Below, in pieces: positions 1 through 6,398 of a DNA stretch of 7,604 nucleotides. Origin of the DNA: Pedosphaera sp. (lineage in GTDB: Bacteria > Verrucomicrobiota > Verrucomicrobiae > Limisphaerales > Pedosphaeraceae); NCBI GenBank assembly GCA_028293265.1, contig JAQGPB010000641.1, forward strand, positions 1 to 7,604, in the 5' to 3' direction. Position 1 is the first letter of the stretch, and every line of letters starts with the position of its first letter. The notes under the pieces were generated by a model. The model ran no database searches and had not been told where the DNA came from. It was given only the letters and a program-made list of their open reading frames with translations. The position numbers and the translations under genes were made by a program.

Positions 1-16
1 CCCGCCAAATCAGCCC

Positions 17-51
17 TTGTCCCACTCTCAACCCTCAACCCTCAACCATTT
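17..51. repeat. Heptad repeat module, copy 1
   Basis: After TTGTCCC (17-23) come four 7-base units: ACTCTCA (24-30), ACCCTCA (31-37), ACCCTCA (38-44) and ACCATTT (45-51). The same layout, TGTCCC then ACYCTCA-type heptads then ACCATTT, recurs at 105-145, so this is one of two copies of a short module. Heptad tracks of this kind are, from memory, frequent between genes in verrucomicrobial genomes. That recollection is not checked here. Confidence 0.75.
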
Positions 52-73
52 CGGCGCGGAGTTTCTCACCAAA
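44..73 (+). repeat. 30-base dispersed repeat core, left copy
   Basis: This 30-base stretch, with central bases TTTCGGCGCGGAGTTTCTCA, is an exact reverse complement of 7182-7211. The two copies are about 7.1 kb apart and lie outside all six genes. In this copy the core overlaps the end of the first heptad block. No transposase or target-site duplication is visible, so it is best read as a dispersed intergenic repeat of this genome and not as the end of a transposon. Confidence 0.85.
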
Positions 74-104
74 TCTGTCAAAATTTGCGCGCAAGCCCCT
101 TTCC

Positions 105-145
105 TGTCCCACCCTCAACCCTCAACCTTCAACTCTCAACCATTT
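105..145. repeat. Heptad repeat module, copy 2
   Basis: TGTCCC (105-110) is followed by ACCCTCA (111-117), ACCCTCA (118-124), ACCTTCA (125-131), ACTCTCA (132-138) and ACCATTT (139-145). Compared with copy 1 it has one more heptad, but the same leader and the same closing unit. The bases after it (CCGGAG at 151-156) resemble those after copy 1 only loosely, so the 30-base core is not repeated here. Confidence 0.75.
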
Positions 146-204
146 TCAACCCGGAGCGGACGGCCCGGCCCATTCCTGGTTTTCACTGTTAATCGGGGCT
201 TGAA

Positions 205-220
205 GCGGCGTGAACGCCGC
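205..220. other. Small GC-rich hairpin
   Basis: GCGGCG (205-210) and CGCCGC (215-220) are perfect complements around a TGAA tetraloop. No T-tract follows on either strand, so a Rho-independent terminator is unlikely. It lies 135 bases before the start at 355 and could be part of a longer leader or of a dispersed repeat. Confidence 0.5.
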
Positions 221-354
221 GCTCCGTGGTGGTACCGCCAAGATGCGCCCCAATTTTTTGGGTATTTTGCGAACCCGCGTTCTCCCAAATAAACGGAAAC
301 CGGAATGTAACTTTACCGCACGGTGCCACCAATGGCATGATTGGCAGATATTCT

Positions 355-2961
355 ATGAAGCAAACTTTGTTGCGATTGATGGTCGGCTTGGCAATTCTGG
401 CAGCAATGTCGGTGGCGCGCGCTGCGGAACCTGCCAAGGCAAGAGTCGAATTGCCCGGCCTGCGCCCCGACGGTTCGGTGCTGCTGCCGAATCAATGGTC
501 ATTGCGGCCGGCAGGACAACAGGTGCCGCTGGGCGACTTGCCGGTCAACATCGCCGTCCATCCCGACGGGCGTTTCGCGGCAGTGTTGCACAGCGGACAT
601 GGGCCGCATGAAATCATTGTCGTGGACGTGATCGAGGCCAAAGTGATTTCACGCACGAAATTAAATGAGGCCTACTACGGGCTGGAATTTTCCCGCAGCG
701 GCGGACGCCTCTATTGCAGCGGCTCCAGCGACGAAGTGGTGCATGTCTTCGATTTCAAGGACGGCAAGCTGACAGAGATCCAGCCAATACAAATCTGCCC
801 CGCGAGCCAGCGCGGCATTCCTTGCGGCCTCGCGGTGTCCGGCAACGCGCGGGACTTGTACGTGGCCAACGTCTGGGGTCAGTGTGTCTCCAAGCTGGAT
901 TTGCTGACACGCAGCAATGTCCTCGACCTCACTCCGCTGCCCGGCGCCGAAGCTAAGATTGAGCGAAAGGACGAAGGGGAAAAAATGAATCCAGACAGCC
1001 CCGGAGACTCTGACCTGCACGCCATCACCAAACGCGCCGAAGCGCTGCTTGATCCGGTCACGCCAGACGCGCCATTTCCATACGCATGCCGCCTGGATGA
1101 CAAGCGGCAGATTCTTTACGTGAGCCTGTGGGCGCGGTCAGCCGTCGCAGTGATTGACTTGAAGGCGAACAAGGTTGTCGCGGTGTGGCCGGCGCAGGAA
1201 CATCCGAACGAAATGGTGCTGACAAAATCCGGCCGGCATCTCTTCGTCGCGAACGCCAACCGCAACACCGTCACGGTGCTGGAAACCGCCAATGGCAAAA
1301 CCATCGAAACGCTTTACGCTTCCTTCTCTCCCGGCGCGCTGCCCGGCTCGACGCCGAACAGCCTGGCCTTGTCGCCGGATGAAAACACTCTGTTCGTTGC
1401 CAATGCCTGCAACAACAACCTCGCCGTGTTCGACGTCTCCATCGTCGGCAAAAGCCGCTCGCTCGGCTTCATTCCCGTCGGCTGGTATCCCACCTCGGTG
1501 CGCGTCACACCGGATGGAAAACGTTTGCTCGTCGCGAATGGCAAGGGCGTGACTTCCAAGGCCAATCCCAACGGCCCGCAGCCCGGAAAAAAGAATACTC
1601 CGGAGACGCAATCCATCGCTGAACTGTTCCCCGGCACGCTGAGCATCATTGATCTGCCGGACAAAGAAGAATTCCGCAGGCAGCTCCCAGTCTATACCGA
1701 TCTCTCCCATCGCTGCACACCAGTCGAGAGCGTCAGGCAGGTTGTCCCTGAGCCGGGCAACCCCGTTCCCGCAAAACTGGGAATGCCCAGCCCGGTCAAA
1801 TATGTCATTTATGTCATCAAGGAAAACCGTACTTACGACCAGGTGCTTGGCGACCTGCCGGAAGGCAATGGTGATTCCAATCTCTGCCTCTTCGGCGAAA
1901 GAGTGACCCCAAACCATCACAAACTCGCGCGCGAATTTGTTTTGCTCGACAATTTTTACGTGGATGCCGAAGTCAGCGCCGACGGCCACGAATGGTCCAT
2001 GGGCGCGTATGCCTCGGACTTCGTGGAAAAAACCTGGCCGCTCAATTACGGCCATGGCAAAAGCAAGAAGTTTCCCTACCCGTCCGAGGGACGCTTCCCC
2101 ATGGCCGCGCCCGCCAGCGGTTATCTATGGGACCGCGCGCTCGAAGCGGGCGTGAGCTACCGCAGTTACGGCGAGTTTACCTTCCTCGGCAAAGACACCA
2201 ATAATCCCGCTTTCACGCGCGTGGCTTCATTGAAGGATCATTTCGACCCATGGTTTCACGGGTTCGACACCAGCTATCCCGACTTGAAGCGAGCGGAACG
2301 GTTCATCTCGGAATTGAAACGGTTCGAGTCCGAAGGCGACATGCCGCGCCTGCAAATCGTGCGCCTCCCCAACGACCATACCTCCGGCGGCGTGGCGGGC
2401 AAGCCGACACCCATCGCGCAGGTGGGGGACAACGACCGCGGCCTGGGCATGCTGGTGGAAGCGGTGAGCCGCTCCAAATTCTGGCCGCAGACCGCTATCT
2501 TCGTGCTCGAAGATGACGCGCAATCCGGACCCGACCATGTGGACGCGCATCGGAGTCCCGCATTCGTCATCAGTCCTTTCACACGGCGCGCGGCAGTGGA
2601 TTCCACGATGTATTCGACCAGCAGCTTGTTGCACACTATCGAATTGATTCTTGGCTTGAAACCCATGACACAATTCGACGCCGCAGCCACTCCGATGTAT
2701 AACGCGTTTCAAGCGCAGGCGGACACGCGGCCTTTCGAATCGCTGCCCGCCAACGTGGATTTGAACGAAAAAAATCCGCAACACGGACTGAACGCCAAAC
2801 TGTCGCGCCACATGGATTTGAGCAAGGAAGACGCAGTGGACGATCAGTTGATGAACCAGGTCATCTGGCGCAGCGTGCGCGGCCCCAACAGCGTGATGCC
2901 CGCGCCAACGCGGGCGGCCTTTGTATTCGTCCAACCCAAGCCGGACCGGGATGATGATTGA
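355..2961 (+). CDS. Secreted YncE-like beta-propeller / alkaline-phosphatase-superfamily phosphoesterase fusion
   Basis: The predicted protein is 868 residues. I chose the start at 355 because it opens a clean signal peptide: Lys2 and Arg7, a hydrophobic core at about residues 8-20, then A-R-A at 21-23 before AEP, giving cleavage near residue 23. The frame is open back to 226 and an ATG at 337 would add six residues, but the longer forms bury the signal. Residues of about 60-440 carry propeller-like repeats such as NIAVHPDGR, SLALSPDENTLFVANA and SVRVTPDGKRLLVANG, as in the YncE/NHL-like group. Residues of about 480-800 form a phosphoesterase domain of the AcpA/phospholipase C type: KENRTYDQ (489-496), DGHEW (543-547) and LEDDAQSGPDHVDAH (718-732), where Glu, Asp and His residues are likely metal ligands. 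Known relatives are annotated as bifunctional YncE/alkaline phosphatase proteins, with substrate unknown. Export to the periplasm or outside is inferred. The gene is monocistronic and convergent with the next one. Family assignment is firm; substrate is not. Confidence 0.93.
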   Translation: MKQTLLRLMVGLAILAAMSVARAAEPAKARVELPGLRPDGSVLLPNQWSLRPAGQQVPLGDLPVNIAVHPDGRFAAVLHSGHGPHEIIVVDVIEAKVISRTKLNEAYYGLEFSRSGGRLYCSGSSDEVVHVFDFKDGKLTEIQPIQICPASQRGIPCGLAVSGNARDLYVANVWGQCVSKLDLLTRSNVLDLTPLPGAEAKIERKDEGEKMNPDSPGDSDLHAITKRAEALLDPVTPDAPFPYACRLDDKRQILYVSLWARSAVAVIDLKANKVVAVWPAQEHPNEMVLTKSGRHLFVANANRNTVTVLETANGKTIETLYASFSPGALPGSTPNSLALSPDENTLFVANACNNNLAVFDVSIVGKSRSLGFIPVGWYPTSVRVTPDGKRLLVANGKGVTSKANPNGPQPGKKNTPETQSIAELFPGTLSIIDLPDKEEFRRQLPVYTDLSHRCTPVESVRQVVPEPGNPVPAKLGMPSPVKYVIYVIKENRTYDQVLGDLPEGNGDSNLCLFGERVTPNHHKLAREFVLLDNFYVDAEVSADGHEWSMGAYASDFVEKTWPLNYGHGKSKKFPYPSEGRFPMAAPASGYLWDRALEAGVSYRSYGEFTFLGKDTNNPAFTRVASLKDHFDPWFHGFDTSYPDLKRAERFISELKRFESEGDMPRLQIVRLPNDHTSGGVAGKPTPIAQVGDNDRGLGMLVEAVSRSKFWPQTAIFVLEDDAQSGPDHVDAHRSPAFVISPFTRRAAVDSTMYSTSSLLHTIELILGLKPMTQFDAAATPMYNAFQAQADTRPFESLPANVDLNEKNPQHGLNAKLSRHMDLSKEDAVDDQLMNQVIWRSVRGPNSVMPAPTRAAFVFVQPKPDRDDD

Positions 2962-2974
2962 GCGTTAAAAAACT

Positions 2975-3012
2975 TTTGCGTTTCGCCGAATTCCGAATCG
3001 GCGAAACGCGAA
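2975..3012 (-). terminator. Hairpin terminator between convergent genes
   Basis: GCGTTTCGCCGA (2978-2989) and TCGGCGAAACGC (2998-3009) pair perfectly over 12 bases around an 8-base loop. A G-T wobble and two A-T pairs extend the stem to 2975/3012. Read on the minus strand, the stem is followed by AAAAG and then six T residues (complement of 2967-2972), which fits a Rho-independent terminator for the leftward genes ending at 3026. On the plus strand no T-run follows, so for the gene ending at 2961 it may act only as a 3'-end stabilising stem. A competing outer pairing is possible between CTTTTGC (2973-2979) and GCAAAAG (3017-3023). Confidence 0.75.
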
Positions 3013-3025
3013 CAAGGCAAAAGCG

Positions 3026-4054
3026 TTACAACATCACGATTGCTCCAGACTTGATCGAACGCTCCTCCGCATCACAAATTTCAACCGCGCTCAATCCATC
3101 AGCGGCAGTTACGATGCTCGGCGGCACACCGTTCTGGATGGACTGAATCATATGCCGCAGTTCCACGACATAACCGTCCTCAGCCGCACACTGAACAGTA
3201 CGCGTCTGCTGCCCTTCTTCATGTAGCTTGAGTGCATCCGCGCCGCGCCCGATGTCAAAATCCGCCGTGGCTTTCTCGAAATTAACGGTGTATTCCATTT
3301 TGAAACCATACGAATCCGCCATCAGCCAGCTCCCTTCAGCTACAACCGGAACCCCGCTGGCAAATTGATACGCCGTAACCACGTGATCCACCGCCCCGCT
3401 GAACCGCGTCGTGCCGGTCGAGAAAACACTTCGCGGCCGCCCAAAACAAAATTGCACGAAGTCAGTGTCGTGGATATGAAAATCGAGCAGCGCGCCGCCG
3501 GAATCCTCGCCCTTGAAATAACTGGCCTTGCTCCAGCCCGGCGGACCGGAGACACGGCGAAAACGCGCCGCAAGCACCTTGCCGTAAGTTTTTTCATCAA
3601 TTGCCTTTTTCAACCAAGCCCACTCCGGCCAGAAGCGCATCACCATCGCGGGCATGAAAAAACCCTTGGCCTTGGCCGCAATCTCCACAATCTCGCGGCA
3701 AAGCGCCGGCGTGCGCGCCAGCGGCTTTTCACAGATCACATGCTTGCCCGCGCGCAAGGCCGCAATGGAAAGTTGATGGTGCTGCGGTGTCGGCACGCAC
3801 AAATCCACCAGGTCAATGTACGGATCAGCGAGCAGATCATCAAAGTTGGAATACGCCTTGACCTCGTTCATGTCGAGCTTGAGCGGCTTGCCGTCGCCGA
3901 TGTTGCCGCTGATGCCGGAGAGATCGCCATCCTTCGGCAGTCGCGTTGCATCGCAAATCGCCGCCAGGCGCGCGCCCGGAATTTTCAAATAAGACTTGAT
4001 ATGCGTGGCGCCCATGAAGCCAATGCCGGCGACGCCAATGTTGACAGTTTTCAT
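3026..4054 (-). CDS. Gfo/Idh/MocA family NAD(P)-dependent oxidoreductase
   Basis: The protein is 342 residues, normal for this family. The N-terminus is a Rossmann fold with the dinucleotide motif GVAGIGFMG (7-15), followed by CEKPLA (108-113), whose lysine is the usual catalytic residue. The C-terminal alpha/beta domain carries GGALLDFHIHDTDF (187-200), matching the family D-x-x-x-H-D signature with His196 as likely catalytic acid/base. Such enzymes oxidise or reduce a hydroxyl on a sugar, inositol or related polyol in the cytoplasm. No signal peptide is visible. The start codon overlaps the stop of the upstream epimerase gene by 4 bases (ATGA), so translational coupling is likely, and no Shine-Dalgarno sequence precedes it. 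The shared transcript suggests that both act on the same substrate series. The exact substrate and cofactor preference cannot be read from the sequence. Confidence 0.95.
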   Translation of the reverse strand: MKTVNIGVAGIGFMGATHIKSYLKIPGARLAAICDATRLPKDGDLSGISGNIGDGKPLKLDMNEVKAYSNFDDLLADPYIDLVDLCVPTPQHHQLSIAALRAGKHVICEKPLARTPALCREIVEIAAKAKGFFMPAMVMRFWPEWAWLKKAIDEKTYGKVLAARFRRVSGPPGWSKASYFKGEDSGGALLDFHIHDTDFVQFCFGRPRSVFSTGTTRFSGAVDHVVTAYQFASGVPVVAEGSWLMADSYGFKMEYTVNFEKATADFDIGRGADALKLHEEGQQTRTVQCAAEDGYVVELRHMIQSIQNGVPPSIVTAADGLSAVEICDAEERSIKSGAIVML

Positions 4055-4878
4055 GATGAGAGATTCGTGACGTATTCGCGCGCGGCGCGGATGTCGTTGA
4101 TCCGCTGTTCGCCGGCCTCGCGTTCGATGGCAAAATTGCCTTGATAATGAAGTTCTTTGGCAGCTTGAAAAAAGGCGCGCCAGTTCACCTCACCCTTGCC
4201 CACGACCACTTCCTCGCCCCAGGTGCCGGGAACTTTGGTCTTGGTCGCGTCCTTGAGATGGCATTGCTTCAACCAGGGGCCAAGCACACGCAACGCCGCA
4301 ATCGGATCGCCCTTGTCATAAAGAATCATATTCGCGGGATCGAAGTTGACGCCGACATTGGGCTTGCCAAGCTGCCGTAAAAAGGCGCTGAGCGTCTCCG
4401 CCGTCTCCTGGCCGGTTTCAAATCCAAGTTCGATGCCCAATGCCGCAAACAGATCGGCGATCAAAGTGATGCGTTTAAACAATTTCTCAAAAATCGGATC
4501 TGCTGGGTCATGCGGCAAAAATCCTGCATGAAACGTAACCAGCTTGAGCCCGAGTTTTTTGGCAATCCCGGCAACCGATTCGATTTTGCGCCAGTTTTGT
4601 TCCCACGTCGCGTCGGGCACGATTCCGCCCGTCCGCTTGATGGATTCGAGCGTCGAATAATCCTCGCCCACGGTGCCAAACATTCCCGAAACGAAGGTCA
4701 CACCATTTTTGGCAAAATCCTCGGCCAGCGAACCCCAGGCCGCCGGATGTTCGCGCAATGGATCAAGGTTGATCTGCACCCGGTTTATTCCGATGGCTTG
4801 AAGTTGTTGTATGAGATTGGCAGGATCAGTCGGCCGCAGCGACCAACTGCACACCGCGAGATTTGAATTGTTGATCAT
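4051..4878 (-). CDS. Sugar phosphate isomerase/epimerase (xylose isomerase-like TIM barrel)
   Basis: The protein is 275 residues, typical for the AP-endonuclease-2-like TIM-barrel family (IolE/IolI/tagatose-epimerase relatives). Strand-end motifs are visible in order: SWSL (11-14), VTFHAGF (114-120), LGFETGQE (151-158), GVNFDPANM (176-184), QCHLKDA (205-211), VGKGEVNW (226-233) and FAIERE (249-254). Glu154, Asp180, His207 and Glu252 or Glu254 are the likely divalent-metal ligands and acid/base residues. The reaction is probably isomerisation or epimerisation of a keto sugar, or dehydration of a keto-inositol, in the cytoplasm. The gene precedes the Gfo/Idh/MocA oxidoreductase with an ATGA overlap, a common pairing in carbohydrate catabolism of Verrucomicrobiota and Planctomycetes. 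A 96-base gap with an AT-rich palindrome separates it from the FMN reductase upstream, so it may have its own promoter. No Shine-Dalgarno sequence is seen before the ATG. Confidence 0.93.
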   Translation of the reverse strand: MINNSNLAVCSWSLRPTDPANLIQQLQAIGINRVQINLDPLREHPAAWGSLAEDFAKNGVTFVSGMFGTVGEDYSTLESIKRTGGIVPDATWEQNWRKIESVAGIAKKLGLKLVTFHAGFLPHDPADPIFEKLFKRITLIADLFAALGIELGFETGQETAETLSAFLRQLGKPNVGVNFDPANMILYDKGDPIAALRVLGPWLKQCHLKDATKTKVPGTWGEEVVVGKGEVNWRAFFQAAKELHYQGNFAIEREAGEQRINDIRAAREYVTNLSS

Positions 4879-4920
4879 GTTAAAATGTCAGCCGCATATG
4901 CAGCCAGAGAATGCTTCGGG

Positions 4921-4953
4921 TTTGAAATTTCAAATTTGAAATTGCGATTTCAA
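4921..4953. repeat. AT-rich overlapping palindromes / 14-base tandem repeat
   Basis: This block lies between the FMN reductase and epimerase genes. It contains a perfect 14-base palindrome (4921-4934, TTTGAAATTTCAAA), an overlapping perfect 18-base palindrome (4926-4943), and a further 7-base inverted repeat, TTGAAAT/ATTTCAA, around TGCG (4936-4953). TTTGAAATT occurs twice, 14 bases apart. The block is AT-rich with no T-tract, so it is a poor terminator. A regulator-binding site or a dispersed intergenic repeat are both possible. Confidence 0.7.
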
Positions 4954-4974
4954 CTCTGCCTCCCTTCGCAACGT

Positions 4975-5511
4975 TCAATTAAGCCGTTTGACGAATTCAA
5001 TGAACCCTTCCGCCTGCGCCTTCAAACGCCCCACCAACTCGGGATCATTCAACCGCCCTTCTGCATCCAGCAGATTGTTGACCTGCGGCAGAAAAACGCG
5101 CTCCGGATAAATAAACGCATTGCGATAACCAAAAATATGCTGCAGTTGCTCAATCGGCCGCAACGCGCCCCAGATCCCTGCCGCGACCCCGATGAAACAG
5201 ACCGGCCGTTTCTGAAAGCTCTCCGGGAATTTGAGCATGTCTATAAAATATTTCAGCACACCCGGCATCCCTCCGTTGTATTCCGGCGTCACGATGATGA
5301 GGCCGGTGGATTTGACGACGGCATCAGCGAAAGGTGCGAACGACTTGGGTTTCTCGGCGTAAGACGTGGGCAGGAAAATCTCCGGCGGCAATTGGGCGAG
5401 ATCCAACACCTGCAACGGCGTCTTCAACTGCGCATAAATCTCCTCCACCTGCCGCGCCACCTTCCGGGTGTTGCTGCCGGGACGGTTCGTGCCAACAATA
5501 AGCGTAATCAT
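4975..5511 (-). CDS. NAD(P)H-dependent FMN reductase family flavoprotein
   Basis: The protein is 178 residues, normal for the family. It has a flavodoxin-like fold: an N-terminal strand followed by the FMN phosphate-binding loop GTNRPGSNT (7-15), then the family signature TPEYNGGMPGVLKYFID (75-91), which contacts flavin and shapes the dimer, then GVAAGIWGALR (108-118). Relatives (ArsH, azoreductase, chromate reductase and NAD(P)H:quinone reductase types) transfer hydride from NAD(P)H to FMN and on to quinones, azo dyes or metal ions. The true substrate cannot be told from the sequence. It is cytoplasmic, with no signal peptide. It lies 51 bases downstream of the glycosyltransferase stop on the same strand, so co-transcription is plausible, although the two functions have no obvious link. 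No Shine-Dalgarno sequence is visible before the ATG. Confidence 0.93.
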   Translation of the reverse strand: MITLIVGTNRPGSNTRKVARQVEEIYAQLKTPLQVLDLAQLPPEIFLPTSYAEKPKSFAPFADAVVKSTGLIIVTPEYNGGMPGVLKYFIDMLKFPESFQKRPVCFIGVAAGIWGALRPIEQLQHIFGYRNAFIYPERVFLPQVNNLLDAEGRLNDPELVGRLKAQAEGFIEFVKRLN

Positions 5512-5562
5512 GTGGAAAGGATGACGAGCCTGCGCGATTCAGGCAAGCCCGTTTAAAATTTA

Positions 5563-6300
5563 TCACGCCGCCGGTTTGGCCCTTGGCCTCCGCCGCAGCC
5601 CATTTTTAAAAAGCAACTTCCAAACCATCCAAAGCGCCTCGCGGACGATGGTGCCCGACATTTTGGAGGTGCCTTGAAAACGGTCGGTGAAAATAATCGG
5701 CACCTCCTCGACCCGCATCCCTTGCCGCCAGATTTTATGAGTCAGCTCGATCTGAAAACTGTAGCCATTCGATTCGATGGCGTTCAGGTCAATGGATTGC
5801 AGCGCACGCCGGCGAAAACATTTGAAACCGCCCGTCGGATCGGTGAACGGCATCCCGGTGATAAGCTGCACATATTTCGCCGCCGTGGTGCTCAGCATCA
5901 GCCGCCGCAATGGCCAGTTGATGACGCGGATGCCATTTTTGTAGCGCGAGCCGAGAACGAGATCCGCATTCTGCGCGGACTCGACAAACTTGGGAATGTC
6001 ATCCGGGTTGTGCGAAAAATCGCCGTCCATCTCCATGATGAATTCGTAACCATGCTCCAAAGCCCAGGCGAATCCGGCGCAATAAGCCCGGCCCAGACCC
6101 TGTTTTTGCGCCCGGTGCAGCACATGGATCGTGGGATGTTTTGCCGCCAATTCATCAGCCAGCTTCCCGGTGCCATCGGGTGAGTTATCATCCACCACCA
6201 GCAACTCGACCGGCACGGGCAAGCGCAACAACCGTTCCGCCAAAGGCGGCAGGTTCTCCCGCTCGTTATAAGTCGGCACGATGACCAGCGTTTTATTCAT
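5563..6300 (-). CDS. Polyprenol-phosphate mannosyltransferase-like GT2 glycosyltransferase (DPM1 family)
   Basis: I placed the start at 6300 (245 residues) because the protein then begins MNKTLVIVPTYNE, the normal start of this family. The frame stays open to an ATG at 6358-6360, but the 20 added residues fit no domain. Motifs in order are VPTYNERENL (8-17), VVDDNSPDGTG (35-45), MEMDGDFSHNPDD (89-101) with the metal-binding DxD (Asp92, Asp94), GSRY (117-120), FTDPTGGFKCFRRRAL (152-167) and DRFQGTSKMS (206-215). These match DPM1/Ppm1-type enzymes, which transfer mannose from GDP-mannose to a polyprenyl phosphate at the inner face of the cytoplasmic membrane, giving a lipid-linked donor for glycan or protein glycosylation. 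It is the short single-domain form without C-terminal membrane helices, and its basic tail (RRRPRAK) may touch the membrane. Transfer of glucose or another sugar remains possible. It is divergent from the TPR gene and probably first gene of the leftward cluster. Confidence 0.93.
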   Translation of the reverse strand: MNKTLVIVPTYNERENLPPLAERLLRLPVPVELLVVDDNSPDGTGKLADELAAKHPTIHVLHRAQKQGLGRAYCAGFAWALEHGYEFIMEMDGDFSHNPDDIPKFVESAQNADLVLGSRYKNGIRVINWPLRRLMLSTTAAKYVQLITGMPFTDPTGGFKCFRRRALQSIDLNAIESNGYSFQIELTHKIWRQGMRVEEVPIIFTDRFQGTSKMSGTIVREALWMVWKLLFKNGLRRRPRAKPAA

Positions 6301-6398
6301 CAGGCAATGACGGCAGACAATTAACCAATCGCCTGCTGAAAACAAGCCGATTTGTTTCATTGCAAGTCTGCGCCAGCCTTGCTTAACCTTCCAGCCGC
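6301..6398. promoter_or_regulatory. Divergent intergenic region (glycosyltransferase / TPR gene)
   Basis: The 98 bases lie between the divergent starts at 6300 (minus) and 6399 (plus), so they should hold promoters for both directions. I see no convincing sigma-70 hexamer pair. A weak candidate on the minus strand is TTGTTT followed about 15 bases later by TTAATT. A short inverted repeat, GCAAG (6362-6366) and CTTGC (6378-6382), is also present. The role is inferred from position only. Confidence 0.4.

Larger units (their letters stand above)
1..354. other. Non-coding, repeat-rich intergenic region upstream of the propeller/phosphoesterase gene
   Basis: No convincing gene is present. Short open frames cross this stretch, but their translations come from low-complexity heptad repeats. 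From left to right it holds a heptad block (24-51), a 30-base core shared in inverted orientation with the right end (44-73), a second heptad block (111-145), a small GC hairpin (205-220), and about 130 bases of less structured DNA leading to the start at 355. That last part must carry the promoter and leader of the downstream gene unless transcription enters from outside. I see no convincing -35/-10 pair and no strong Shine-Dalgarno sequence before position 355. Confidence 0.7.

Noticed and set aside
17..292. Short plus-strand open frame with peptide LNHFGAEFLTK, shared with a minus-strand frame at 7161-7352
   Set aside because: The shared peptide is just the translation of the 30-base DNA repeat in the same frame. 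The rest is heptad-repeat translation (SQPSTLN, HPQPSTFN) with no domain, so these are not supported as genes.
1138..2055. Long minus-strand open frame (305 codons) inside the propeller/phosphoesterase gene
   Set aside because: It is antisense to a well-supported gene, has no recognisable motif, and is the usual by-product of GC-rich codon use.
3365..4144. Long plus-strand open frame (259 codons) opposite the oxidoreductase
   Set aside because: It is antisense to clear Rossmann-fold coding sequence and rich in Arg and His with no domain. It is a shadow frame.
4885..5556. Plus-strand open frame (223 codons) opposite the FMN reductase
   Set aside because: It covers the FMN reductase on the opposite strand and starts in the AT-rich palindrome. 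It has no recognisable motif.
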